Shown here: positions 8,846 to 19,599 of the stretch, one piece after another
Position numbering within the stretch: the stretch's first letter is position 1
How the letters are laid out: every line of letters starts with the position of its first letter
Assembly (NCBI GenBank): GCA_021298815.1
Contig: JAJTHE010000043.1
Location: 1 to 64,000 of the forward strand
Source of the DNA: Betaproteobacteria bacterium
Lineage (GTDB): Bacteria; Pseudomonadota; Gammaproteobacteria; Burkholderiales; CAIKXV01
Length of the DNA: 64,000 bases
Reading direction: 5' to 3'
Translations under genes and position numbers: made by a program
Notes under the pieces: model-generated
The model's database searches: none
Told to the model about the DNA's origin: nothing
What the model saw: the letters and a program-made list of their open reading frames with translations, nothing else

Positions 8846-9847
8846 ATGAAGTCATCCCTTCGCAGGCCGCTCGCCCTCGCACTGGCGCTCTCGTTGCCGA
8901 TGGGGCTGTCCGGCACGCATGATGCCGTCGCCCAGGGCACTGGCGCTGCCTGGCCGACGAAGACGATCCGGCTGGTCGTGCCGTTCACGCCGGGGGGCTC
9001 GCAGGACGTGCTCGCACGGGTGCTCGGGCAGAAGGTGGGCGATGCGCTGGGGCAGCGGCTGCTGGTGGACAACCGGCCGGGCGCGGGTGGACTGATCGCG
9101 GCGCAGGAGTCGTCGCGCGCCAATCCCGACGGCTACACGCTGTTCCTGTCGAGCGGCGCGCAGATCGCCATCGCTCCCGGGCTGCGGCCCAACCTCGGCT
9201 ACGACCCGATCCGTGACTTCGTGCATGTGATCCACCTGGTCGACCTTCCACTGGTGCTGATCGCCCATCCCGGCCTGCCGGTGAGCGGGGTGAAGGAACT
9301 GGTTGCGTATGCCAAGGCCAATCCGGGCAAGGTGAGCACGGCCTCCACCGGCACCGGCACCTATACGCACCTGACCACCGAGCTGATGAAGTCGATCACC
9401 GGCGCGCCGCTCACCCATGTGCCCTACAAGGGCGCTGCACCCGCGCTCAACGACCTCGTCGGGCGACAGGTCGAGACGATGTTCACCACCACGGCCTCGG
9501 CGCAGCCGTTCACCTCGACGCAGCGGGTGAAGGCGCTGGGCATCACCGCACCCAGGCGCTCGGCGATGCTGCCGGAGGTGCCCACCTTCGGGGAGCAGGG
9601 CGTGTCGGGGTTGAACGTGTCCTCCTGGATCGGCATTTCGGTGCCGGCGAAGACGCCACAGGCAGTGGTCGAGCGGCTGGCGCGCGAGTTCGCCCGGGCG
9701 CTCGAGGCACCCGACGTGCGGGAACGCCTGGCCACGCTCGGCGTCGAGATCGCTTCGGTGAGCGGCGAACCGTTCGCGAAGATGGTGCGCGAAGACCAGG
9801 CACGCTGGAGCCGCTTGATCAAGTCCGCCGGGATCAAGGTCGAGTAG
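8846..9847 (+). CDS. Bug-family (TctC) tripartite tricarboxylate receptor
   Basis: 333 residues, a periplasmic solute-binding protein of the Bug family. A signal peptide spans residues 1 to about 32 and ends near DAVAQG. The family core follows: KTIRLVVPFTPGGSQDVLAR, LLVDNRPGAGGLIAA, NPDGYTLFLSS, LTHVPYKGAAPALNDLV and the C-terminal SRLIKSAGIKVE. GGAG at 8832-8835 supports the ATG at 8846. Ligands of this family are usually carboxylates, but this ligand cannot be told from sequence. No TctA/TctB permease is adjacent. A TACAAT at 8773-8778 could be a -10 element for this gene. Confidence 0.9.
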   Translation: MKSSLRRPLALALALSLPMGLSGTHDAVAQGTGAAWPTKTIRLVVPFTPGGSQDVLARVLGQKVGDALGQRLLVDNRPGAGGLIAAQESSRANPDGYTLFLSSGAQIAIAPGLRPNLGYDPIRDFVHVIHLVDLPLVLIAHPGLPVSGVKELVAYAKANPGKVSTASTGTGTYTHLTTELMKSITGAPLTHVPYKGAAPALNDLVGRQVETMFTTTASAQPFTSTQRVKALGITAPRRSAMLPEVPTFGEQGVSGLNVSSWIGISVPAKTPQAVVERLAREFARALEAPDVRERLATLGVEIASVSGEPFAKMVREDQARWSRLIKSAGIKVE

Positions 9848-9863
9848 GGCGGAGCGCCGCCGG

Positions 9864-10965
9864 GTGGATCTCGCCATCGCAGGCGGCGGCCTGATCGGTC
9901 GTGCCACCGCCGCGCTGGTGCATCGGCGCGGGCATCGGGTCGCGCTCTGGTCGCCGACGTGCCGCGGATGGTCGACGCGCCCGGCATCGGGCGGAGCCCT
10001 GCCGCTGCGCTATCGCGGCGCCGTCGAGGGGGAGGCGATGGTCGATGCGCTGGCCGAGCCGGCAGCGCTGGCGGCGTTCGACACCGTGCTGCTCGCGGTG
10101 CCGGGCAATGCCTATCCGGCAGTGCTGCCGCGGTTGCTGGACGGATTGCGCGACGGCCAGCTCGTGGTGGTCGGCGGTGCGTTGTCGCTGGCACCCCTGT
10201 GGATCCACGAGCAGGCGCGCGCGCGGCATCATGCTGACCGTCGCCAGCTGGGGCACCACGTTGTGCACGGCACGGCGCAGCACGCTCGCCGATGTCGAGA
10301 TCGGATCGGTCCGCGGGCGCTTCGAGATGGCGGCGATCCCGGCCAGCGCCGCACCGGCGGCCGTCGAGCGATGCACGAGGTTGTTCGGCGACCTGTTCAA
10401 CCCGGTCGAGACCATCCTGGCGACGCTCCTGTCCAACGTCAACCCGGTCGCCCATGCGGCCGAGGTGCTGCCCAATCTGACGCGGATCGAGTGTGCGGAG
10501 GACTGGCCGCTTTTCCGTTACCTCACGCCGGCCGCGGCGCGCATCGCAGAGGCGATCGATGCCGAGCGCATTGCCATCGCTGCCGCCTTCGGGTTGAAGG
10601 TGCGCTCGGTGCACGAGCACACCCACCTGTCGTACCACGTGCCGCTCGCGACCTACGGCGAGATGGCTGCGGCGGTGCATGCGAAGGTGGGCAGCCCGGC
10701 CGGCCCGACCTCCTTCGGGCATCGCTACCTGGTCGAGGATGTCCCGTACGGGCTCGCGTTCTTCGAGGCCATGGGACGCGTCGCGGCCGTGGCGACGCCG
10801 AACATCTCCGGGACGATCACCGTGCTGTCGAGTGCCTGCGCGCGCGACTTCCGGTCGGACAACCCGCTGCTCGAGGCGCTCGGGGTGGATGGCATGCCCG
10901 TGGCGCAACTGCTCGCCCGATGCCGTGGGGAGGCGGCGCAGGGCCATGCCTGGAGGTCTGGCTGA
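9864..10965 (+). pseudogene. NAD(P)-dependent opine (octopine/nopaline-type) dehydrogenase, frameshifted
   Basis: From GTG 9864, one frame encodes the Rossmann domain (AIAGGGLIGRATAALVHRRG, DTVLLAVPGNAYPAVLPRLL) up to about 10225. The protein then continues in the +1 frame with MLTVASWGT and the octopine-dehydrogenase C-terminal domain (SNVNPVAHAAEVLPNLTRIE, AEAIDAERIAIAAAFGLK, VHEHTHLSYHVPLATY), ending at 10965. The shift lies in an alternating GC run at 10215-10225, where insertion or loss of bases, or a read error, is likely. Joined, the product would be about 366 residues, normal for opine dehydrogenases that reductively condense amino acids with keto acids. It starts 17 bp after the Bug gene, suggesting a shared operon. 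Confidence 0.78.
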
Positions 10966-10979
10966 CCGCGTTTCCGCCC

Positions 10980-10985
10980 TATAAT
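10980..10985 (+). promoter_or_regulatory. Candidate -10 element upstream of alaS
   Basis: Exact TATAAT, 72 bp before the alaS ATG, at the end of the opine-dehydrogenase frame. No convincing -35 hexamer lies 16-18 bp upstream, so confidence is limited. Confidence 0.4.
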
Positions 10986-11056
10986 CCAAGGCTTGCCACA
11001 TGTTCCTCCCGCCGTGTGTCGGCGCGCACAGCGCCCACCATCGACCGAAAGCCGAA

Positions 11057-13684
<2,628 letters not shown>

Positions 13685-13689
13685 CCGCG

Positions 13690-14388
13690 ATGCCGCCATC
13701 CATGCTGCCCGGGGCAGTGCAGGTCGGCGCGCGCGATCCGGCGGGCGGCCGCAGGCCGGCGGCCGCCGCGGCCCGGCCGGCGGTGCCGCGAGTGCCAGGC
13801 GTGCTGGGAGTGCTTGCACTGGCCGTCGTGCTGCTGGCCGCGTCCGGCGTGCCGGCATCGGCCCGGCAGCCGCCGGCGGCGAAGGTGGTGCGCGAGCGGC
13901 CGGTGCCTGCCGCCGCCCTTGCGCGCGCGAGCGAGGCCGGTGGCTGGTGGATGATCGCGCAGACCGCATGCGACGTCGCCCGCGGCACGGCGATCCTGGA
14001 CCGCATGAATGCCGTGCTCGGCCGGATCCGGCCGCCTTCGGCCGGGCTCGCCGTCTCGGAGCGCGTGCAGGATCCCTTCCTTCCCGAAGCCGCGCGGCTG
14101 AAGATGGAAGGGCTGATGCGGCGGGTCAGCGAACTGCAGGGCATCGCGGGGGACATCCGCGGCGTCGAAGGCGACCTCGCGCTGGCCGCGAAGGAGATGA
14201 AGCCTCCACTGGCGCGCCTGGATCGCCCCGAGTGGAAGCTCGCCGAACCGGTGACGACCGAGGCGGAACTCGTGCGGCTGCGCGAGGCGACCGACCAGGC
14301 GCTGTCGAAGGCCTGCAGCGAAGGCGTCGCGCAGATCGAGGCGCGCTTCGTGGACGAGAAGACCGGGATCCTGCCACTGCTGCGCTGA
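13690..14388 (+). CDS. Exported or membrane-anchored protein, unknown function
   Basis: 232 residues. A Pro/Ala/Arg-rich N-terminus leads into one hydrophobic segment (about residues 36-56, GVLGVLALAVVLLAASGVPASA) that reads as a signal peptide or anchor. The rest is mostly helical and polar, with CDVARGTAILDRMNAVLGRI and REATDQALSKACSEG, giving two conserved-looking cysteines that could pair in the periplasm. I do not recognise the family. It starts 5 bp after alaS. The true start may be an internal codon closer to the hydrophobic stretch. Confidence 0.6.
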   Translation: MPPSMLPGAVQVGARDPAGGRRPAAAAARPAVPRVPGVLGVLALAVVLLAASGVPASARQPPAAKVVRERPVPAAALARASEAGGWWMIAQTACDVARGTAILDRMNAVLGRIRPPSAGLAVSERVQDPFLPEAARLKMEGLMRRVSELQGIAGDIRGVEGDLALAAKEMKPPLARLDRPEWKLAEPVTTEAELVRLREATDQALSKACSEGVAQIEARFVDEKTGILPLLR

Positions 14389-14403
14389 GCGCGTGCCGCG
14401 GAT

Positions 14404-15165
14404 TCAGGCCCGTTTCGCGGCGCGGGGCAGCGTGAGGGTCCGGGGCGCGCGCACGCCTGCGGCCGGGGCGGGGCGGCTCGTCCAGGCGCGCAACATCACG
14501 TCGGCGCAGTGCTCGACATGCCGGTCGAGCTCGGCCGGGGACATCGGCGGCAGCCCCATCATCGTGAGTAGCCAGGGATGCCCCTTCAGCAGGTCGAGGT
14601 AGTCGTGCGCTGCCTGCATCGGATCGCCGAACGAGAGGGTATCGCCCGCTTCGAATGCGGCGATCACCGCGGCGACCTGTTCGATCGTCGGGACGATCGC
14701 CGAGCGGTAGAACAAACCGGAGAGCTCGGGCGAGCGTTCCTGCACGATCAGCCTGAACATCGCCACGGCTTCGGCGCTCATGATCAGGCCGAGGAAGGCA
14801 TGCCCGACCGAGACCAGGGCGCGCCGTGGCGGCATGCGACCGGTCGTCGCGAGGTCCAGCGAGGACAGCATCTCGGCGCATTTTGCCTTGACCGCCGCGA
14901 CGAAGATGTCCTGCTTCGATCCGAACTGGTTGTAGACGGTGAGCTTGGACACGCCGGCTTGTTCGGCGATCGCCTCCATGCTGGTGGCCGCGTAGCCGTG
15001 GCTGATGAACAGCACCTGTGCGGCGAGGACGATCGACGCATGCTTCGACGCGTCGCGCGGGCGGCCGCGCCCGCGCGCGCGCGCCGCCGGGTCATCCGGG
15101 GGCGGGCTGCGATGGACCGGGTCCACGGGGGCGCCGGCCGGATCACGGGGAATCTGCTTGCGCAT
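14404..15165 (-). CDS. TetR/AcrR-family repressor
   Basis: 253 residues. A 40-residue basic, Pro-rich leader precedes a standard TetR DNA-binding domain (about residues 40-95, with SMEAIAEQAGVSKLTVYNQF and SKQDIFVAAV). The C-terminal ligand domain resembles the AcrR-type C-terminal domain (FRLIVQERSPELSGLFYRSA). It is transcribed divergently from the ABC efflux genes that start at 15219, and the 53-bp gap holds a perfect 15-bp palindrome. It is therefore most likely the local repressor of the exporter and of itself. The inducer cannot be inferred. Confidence 0.9.
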   Translation of the reverse strand: MRKQIPRDPAGAPVDPVHRSPPPDDPAARARGRGRPRDASKHASIVLAAQVLFISHGYAATSMEAIAEQAGVSKLTVYNQFGSKQDIFVAAVKAKCAEMLSSLDLATTGRMPPRRALVSVGHAFLGLIMSAEAVAMFRLIVQERSPELSGLFYRSAIVPTIEQVAAVIAAFEAGDTLSFGDPMQAAHDYLDLLKGHPWLLTMMGLPPMSPAELDRHVEHCADVMLRAWTSRPAPAAGVRAPRTLTLPRAAKRA

Positions 15166-15176
15166 CTTATTAGTAT

Positions 15177-15191
15177 ACTGTACCGTACAGT
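15177..15191. promoter_or_regulatory. TetR-type operator palindrome
   Basis: ACTGTAC-C-GTACAGT, a perfect 7+1+7 inverted repeat centred in the AT-rich gap between the divergent tetR-like gene and the ABC exporter operon. TATACT at 15174-15179 overlaps it. Location and symmetry fit TetR/AcrR operators, so binding would block both promoters. Confidence 0.75.
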
Positions 15192-15218
15192 TAAATAATT
15201 ATCGGCCGAGCGTCGACG

Positions 15219-16358
15219 ATGATCGAGATTGCGCTGCGCATGCTGTCCGGCGACCGAACCAAGTACCTCGGGCTGGTCAGCGGCATCGCCTTCGCGACCC
15301 TGCTGATCGCGCAGCAGGCGTCTATCTTCGTGTCGCTGATGATGCGCACCGCGAACCAGGTGCTGGACGTGCGCGAGGCCGACCTGTGGGTGATGGACCC
15401 GCGCGTACGCTACGTGGATGAAGTGGAGCCGCTGCGCGACGTCGACCTCGCGCGCATCCGCGGCGTGGAGGGCGTCGAGTGGGCGGTCCCATTCTACAAG
15501 GGCACCGCCATCCTGCGCACCCGCGAGGGACTCATCAACCAGGTGAGCCTGGTCGGCGTGGACGACGCGACGCTCGCGGGCGCGCCGCGCAAATGGGTGA
15601 AGGGCGACCTGTCCGCGCTGCGCCGTCCCAACGGCATCGTGCTCGACCTGCAGGGCGCGCAGTTCATCTGGCCCGGCGAAGACGTGCCGCTCGGGCGCAG
15701 CGCCGAGATCAACGACGTGCGGGTCGAACTCACCGGCATCGCCGACGTGTCGCCGCCATTCATCACCTTCCCGATCGCCTACATGCGCTACAGCGATGCG
15801 GTGCGCCTGCTGCCGCCGCAGCGTAACGTCATGTCCTACGTGATCGTGAAGGCGGCCGCCGGCACGGACCCGGCGGAACTGGGCGCGCGCATCGCCGCGC
15901 GCACCGGGCTGCAGGCGCTCACCTGGGATGCGTTCGCCTGGCGCAGCGTCGAGTACGTGCTGACCCGGACCGGCATCCCGGTGAATTTCGGCATCACGGT
16001 GCTGCTTGGCATCCTGGTGGGCGCGGCGGTGACGGCGCAGACCTTCTACCTGTTCGTGTTCGAGAACCTGCGCCAGTTCGGCGCGCTGAAGGCGATCGGC
16101 GCCACCAACGGCCAGATCCTGGCGATGGTGCTCGCGCAGGCCGCGGTGGTCGGCGCGCTCGGCTACGGCATCGGCATCGGCCTGTGCGCGCTGTTCTTCG
16201 AGGTGACCGGCGGTGCCGCCGCGCTGGAAGGGTTCCGCCTGGTGCCGCAGGTAGTCGGCGCCACCGGCGGCGTGATCGCGCTGATCCTGGTGCTGTCCTG
16301 CCTGTTCAGCATCCGCCGCGTGTTCGTGGTGGATCCTGCGATCGTGTTCAGGGGCTGA
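15219..16358 (+). CDS. ABC transporter permease, DevC/FtsX-MacB type
   Basis: 379 residues. One N-terminal membrane helix (about residues 17-40) is followed by a large periplasmic domain (about residues 45-250) and three C-terminal helices: FGITVLLGILVGAAVTAQTF, ILAMVLAQAAVVGALGYGIG and VGATGGVIALILVLSCLFSI. This is the FtsX-like permease layout used by DevBCA/MacB-type exporters, which push substrates from the periplasm through an outer-membrane channel. It is the first gene of a four-gene operon with ATPase, fusion protein and outer-membrane factor. Confidence 0.9.
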   Translation: MIEIALRMLSGDRTKYLGLVSGIAFATLLIAQQASIFVSLMMRTANQVLDVREADLWVMDPRVRYVDEVEPLRDVDLARIRGVEGVEWAVPFYKGTAILRTREGLINQVSLVGVDDATLAGAPRKWVKGDLSALRRPNGIVLDLQGAQFIWPGEDVPLGRSAEINDVRVELTGIADVSPPFITFPIAYMRYSDAVRLLPPQRNVMSYVIVKAAAGTDPAELGARIAARTGLQALTWDAFAWRSVEYVLTRTGIPVNFGITVLLGILVGAAVTAQTFYLFVFENLRQFGALKAIGATNGQILAMVLAQAAVVGALGYGIGIGLCALFFEVTGGAAALEGFRLVPQVVGATGGVIALILVLSCLFSIRRVFVVDPAIVFRG

Positions 16359-16361
16359 GCG

Positions 16362-17084
16362 ATGATCGCGGCGAGCGCGCGGGACGTGGTGATGGAGTTC
16401 GCGGGCGGCGACGGGCCGGTGCGGGTGCTGCACGGGGCCAGCCTGGAAGTGCCGGCAGGTGGACTCACCTTGCTGGTCGGTCCGTCGGGCTGCGGCAAGA
16501 CCACGCTGCTGTCGGTGCTGTCGGGGACGCTGGCGGCGACCGCCGGCGAGGTGGAAGTCATGGGCGAGCGCCTGTCCGCGCTCGACGATGCGGCGCGCGT
16601 GCGGCTGCGGCGCCGGCGCATCGGCTTCATCTTCCAGCAGTACAACCTGCTGCCCAGTCTTACCGCGGCAGAGAACGCGGCGATCCCGCTGGTCACCGCC
16701 GGCATGAAGCTGTCCGAGGCGAGCCGGCGCGCCGTGCCGGTGCTGCAACGGCTCGGACTCGGTGCCCACCTCGACCGGCTGCCGCGGCAGCTCTCGGGAG
16801 GCCAGCAGCAGCGGGTGGCGATCGCCCGTGCGCTGGTGCATGAACCATCGCTGGTGGTGTGCGACGAACCGACCGCGGCACTGGATGCGAAGGCAGGGCA
16901 CACCGTGATGGAACTGCTGCGCTCGGTGGCCGCCGCACCGGACCGGGCCGTGCTGATCGTTACCCACGACAGCCGCATCCACGGGTTCGCCGACCGCATC
17001 GTCGAGATGGAGGACGGGCGCGTGCTGGGCGAACGACCGCCACCGTCGCGCAACGATGGATACCAGGGAGCCGTCCATGATTGA
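16362..17084 (+). CDS. ABC transporter ATP-binding protein, DevA/MacB-like
   Basis: 240 residues. Walker A is LLVGPSGCGKTTLLSVLSG, followed by a Q-loop region FIFQQYNLLPSLTA. The signature is RQLSGGQQQRVAIARAL, Walker B is SLVVCDEPTAALD, and the switch His is in LIVTHDSR. This is the LolD/MacB/DevA class of ATPase. It starts 3 bp after the permease and overlaps the fusion-protein start by 8 bp, so stoichiometric coupling is expected. Confidence 0.94.
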   Translation: MIAASARDVVMEFAGGDGPVRVLHGASLEVPAGGLTLLVGPSGCGKTTLLSVLSGTLAATAGEVEVMGERLSALDDAARVRLRRRRIGFIFQQYNLLPSLTAAENAAIPLVTAGMKLSEASRRAVPVLQRLGLGAHLDRLPRQLSGGQQQRVAIARALVHEPSLVVCDEPTAALDAKAGHTVMELLRSVAAAPDRAVLIVTHDSRIHGFADRIVEMEDGRVLGERPPPSRNDGYQGAVHD

Positions 17085-18090
17085 AGAGAATCGCAACCGC
17101 CGCCTGCGGCGCCGGCTGAAGTCGGCCGTGCTGCCCGTGACTGCCGCAGCCATGTTCGTGTTCGCGATGGTGTCGATCATCGAGCCTGCACGCACGCGCG
17201 CCGCCCCGCCGGTGCCGCCACCGGCGAGCGGGCATGCCGCCACGGTCGCCGGCATCGGCGTGGTCGAGCCCGAATCCGAACCGGTGGCGATCGCCACGGA
17301 ACTGCCGGGGGTGGTGCGTGCCGTCGAGGTCGAACCGGGCCAGTCGGTGCGTGCGGGCGCGGTGCTGTTCCGGCTGGACGATCGCGCGCTGTCAGCCGCG
17401 CTCGATGTCGCGCTGGCCGGCGAACAGGCCGCGCTGGCAGAGCAGCGTGCCGCCGAGGCTGCGCTGCCGGTGGCGCGCGCGGCGCTGGCCGATGCCGAGG
17501 CGCGGCTCGCGCTGTATGGTGCGGTCGACGATGCGCGGGCGGTATCGGGCGACGAGGTCGAGCGCCAGCGCTTCGCGGTCGAGCGGGCACGCGCGGCACT
17601 GGCCCAGGCCGGCGCACAGGCACTGGCTGCGCAGGCGCGTGCCGGCTCGGCTGCGGCGCAGGTGCGTGCGATCCGCATCGACATCGACCGGTTGCAGGTG
17701 CGTTCGCCGATCGACGGCCGGGTCTGGCGGCGCAACGTGCGCGTCGGCGAGTTCGCGCCGGCAGGGGTGCTCGCCGAGCCGCTGATGGTGGTCGGGTCGG
17801 ACCGGGCACTGCAGGTGCGGGTGGAAGTGGATGAAGAGGACGCTGCACGGCTGCGGGCCGGCGCGGCCGCGCATGGCGTGTTCCGCGGCGAACCGGAGCG
17901 GCGCATCGCGCTGCAGTTTGCGCGCATCGAACCGCAGGCGCGCGCCAAGCGCACGCTGTCCGGTGCTGCGCAGCGCGTCGACAGCCGGGTGGTCGAGGTG
18001 CTCTACCGGTTCGAGGCCGGGGATGCGCCGCCTTTGATCGGCCAGCGCATGGACGTGTTCATCGAGGCGTCCGCGGGGACGGGCCGATGA
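17077..18090 (+). CDS. HlyD/DevB-family membrane-fusion protein
   Basis: 337 residues. An N-terminal signal anchor lies at about residues 17-38. A lipoyl/barrel-sandwich half follows (GIGVVEPESEPVAIATELPG, VRAVEVEPGQSVRAGAVLFRLDD), then an Ala-rich helical hairpin, and the second half with VRSPIDGRVWRRNVRVGEF. The hairpin would meet the outer-membrane factor encoded next. ATG 17077 is preferred because CAGGGAG lies about 6 nt upstream; ATG 17056 is in frame but has no such site. The stop overlaps the next gene as ATGA. Confidence 0.92.
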   Translation: MIEENRNRRLRRRLKSAVLPVTAAAMFVFAMVSIIEPARTRAAPPVPPPASGHAATVAGIGVVEPESEPVAIATELPGVVRAVEVEPGQSVRAGAVLFRLDDRALSAALDVALAGEQAALAEQRAAEAALPVARAALADAEARLALYGAVDDARAVSGDEVERQRFAVERARAALAQAGAQALAAQARAGSAAAQVRAIRIDIDRLQVRSPIDGRVWRRNVRVGEFAPAGVLAEPLMVVGSDRALQVRVEVDEEDAARLRAGAAAHGVFRGEPERRIALQFARIEPQARAKRTLSGAAQRVDSRVVEVLYRFEAGDAPPLIGQRMDVFIEASAGTGR

Positions 18091-19583
18091 ACCCGCGATC
18101 GCTGCGGCAGGATCCCGAAGTGCCGTGGATGCGGCGCGGGCGCACGCCGTCCCGCAGGCTGGCCCGGACCCTTGCCCTGGTGCCGGCGGTGCTGATGGTC
18201 GCCATCGGCGGATGCGTCGCGCCGACCGGACGCGGCACGGAAGGGTTGCTGGCCGTGCCGGGCGGATGGACCATGGCACCGGCCGCTACAGCGGCCACCC
18301 GCGGCGCGGCCGAGGGCGGCAGCGCACCGTCCGGCGCGCCGCGGCCGCCGGGCGCGGTCGGGCCGTGGTGGCTTGCGGTCGACGACCCGGTGCTGCATCG
18401 CCTGCTCGAGCAGGCGGGCGAGGTCGCTTCGGTGCGCGTCGCCCGCGAGCGCATGGACGAGGCCTTCGCGTCGTTGCGCGCGGCGCGCGCCGTGCTGGCC
18501 CCGACGATCACCGGCGCGGCTGGCACACGCCTGTCCGCACCCGGCGATGGCGCCGTGCGGCAGTCGATCCAGGATGCAACCCTGGGCATCGGCCACGACT
18601 TCGACCTGTCCGGCGCGAACCGTGCCCGTGCCGAGGCGGCGCGTGCCCTGGCCGATGCAAGGGCCGAGGCGGTCGACGCAGCGCGTATCGCGGCGCGGGA
18701 GATGGCCGTGCAGCTCTACGCAGCCTACACCGGTGCCGCCGCACAGCGGCGGATCACGCAGCAATCGGTGCTCGCCTTCGAATCGGCGCTGGCGCTGGCC
18801 GCCACGCGGAGCCGCGCCGGGCTCGGCACGCAACTCGATGTCGTGCAGGCACAGGCGGCGCTGGCTTCCGCGCGTGCGCTGCTGCCGCGTTTCGAGGCGG
18901 CGCGCGACAGTGCCCGCCTCGGCCTGGAAGCGTTGCTCGGGCTGTTGCCCGGTGCGCTGGCGCTGCCGCTGGCCGCCATCGAAGCGACGCCCGACGTCGA
19001 CCCGTCCCTGCTGCTGCGCACGCCGCTGGAGGTGGTCGCCGCGCGGCCCGACCTGCGCATGGCCGAACGCGAACTCGAGGCTGCCAGCGCAGCGACAGCC
19101 GCGGCGGTGCGCGATCGCTGGCCCCGTCTCTCGCTGGATGCGCTGGTCGGGGTGCAGGCGGTACGCGTGCCCGGCCCGATGGTCGCCGACGGCCTGGTCT
19201 CGTCGCTGTTCGCGGGCATCGCCGGCCCGCTGTTCGACGCCGGCCGGCTGGCGGCGCGCGCCGATGCGGCGCGCGCCCGCGAGCGGGCTGCGGCGATCGC
19301 CTACCGGCAGGCGGCGCTGGTGGCGCTGGGTGAGGTCGAGGATGGCATCAGCCGGTTCACCCAGGCACATGCCGAGGACGCGCTCGGCTCGGCGGCCGTG
19401 GCCGCCGCGCAGGCCCGGGTGGAGATCGCCCGCGCGCGATGGCGCAGCGGGCTTACGGCCTTCCTCGACGTGGTGCTCGCGGAGCAGGCGTTGCAGGCGA
19501 CGCAGGCGCAGCACGTGTTGTCGCGCGTGCGCACGCTGGACAGCTTCGCGCGGCTGTCGGCCGCGATCGGGGCGGGCGGCTGA
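18087..19583 (+). CDS. Outer-membrane efflux lipoprotein, NodT/TolC family
   Basis: 498 residues. The signal peptide ends in a lipobox VAIGGC with the lipidated Cys at residue 43. The body is the duplicated helical hairpin of outer-membrane factors, including LDVVQAQAALASARALLPRF, VVAARPDLRMAERELEAA, GIAGPLFDAGRLAARADAAR and WRSGLTAFLDVVLAEQALQA. It completes a tripartite exporter together with the three preceding genes. The 4-bp overlap with the fusion-protein gene indicates coupling. The long leader before the lipobox (42 residues) may mean the true start is the internal ATG giving MRRGRTPSRR. Confidence 0.92.
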   Translation: MNPRSLRQDPEVPWMRRGRTPSRRLARTLALVPAVLMVAIGGCVAPTGRGTEGLLAVPGGWTMAPAATAATRGAAEGGSAPSGAPRPPGAVGPWWLAVDDPVLHRLLEQAGEVASVRVARERMDEAFASLRAARAVLAPTITGAAGTRLSAPGDGAVRQSIQDATLGIGHDFDLSGANRARAEAARALADARAEAVDAARIAAREMAVQLYAAYTGAAAQRRITQQSVLAFESALALAATRSRAGLGTQLDVVQAQAALASARALLPRFEAARDSARLGLEALLGLLPGALALPLAAIEATPDVDPSLLLRTPLEVVAARPDLRMAERELEAASAATAAAVRDRWPRLSLDALVGVQAVRVPGPMVADGLVSSLFAGIAGPLFDAGRLAARADAARARERAAAIAYRQAALVALGEVEDGISRFTQAHAEDALGSAAVAAAQARVEIARARWRSGLTAFLDVVLAEQALQATQAQHVLSRVRTLDSFARLSAAIGAGG

Positions 19584-19599
19584 CCGCCCGCCGATCACA

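Noticed and set aside
10215-10225. Programmed ribosomal frameshifting in the opine-dehydrogenase gene
   Set aside because: The GC alternation is not a known slippery heptamer and no downstream stimulatory structure is obvious; an indel or sequencing error is simpler.
11000-11056. An earlier ATG for alaS at 11000
   Set aside because: It adds 19 residues unlike any AlaS N-terminus; the family begins at the ATG at 11057.
14784-17954. A 1056-codon open frame on the minus strand opposite the ABC exporter genes
   Set aside because: It is an antisense shadow of high-GC genes with clear Walker motifs and fusion-protein domains on the plus strand; its translation is His/Arg/Ala-rich and lacks any domain.
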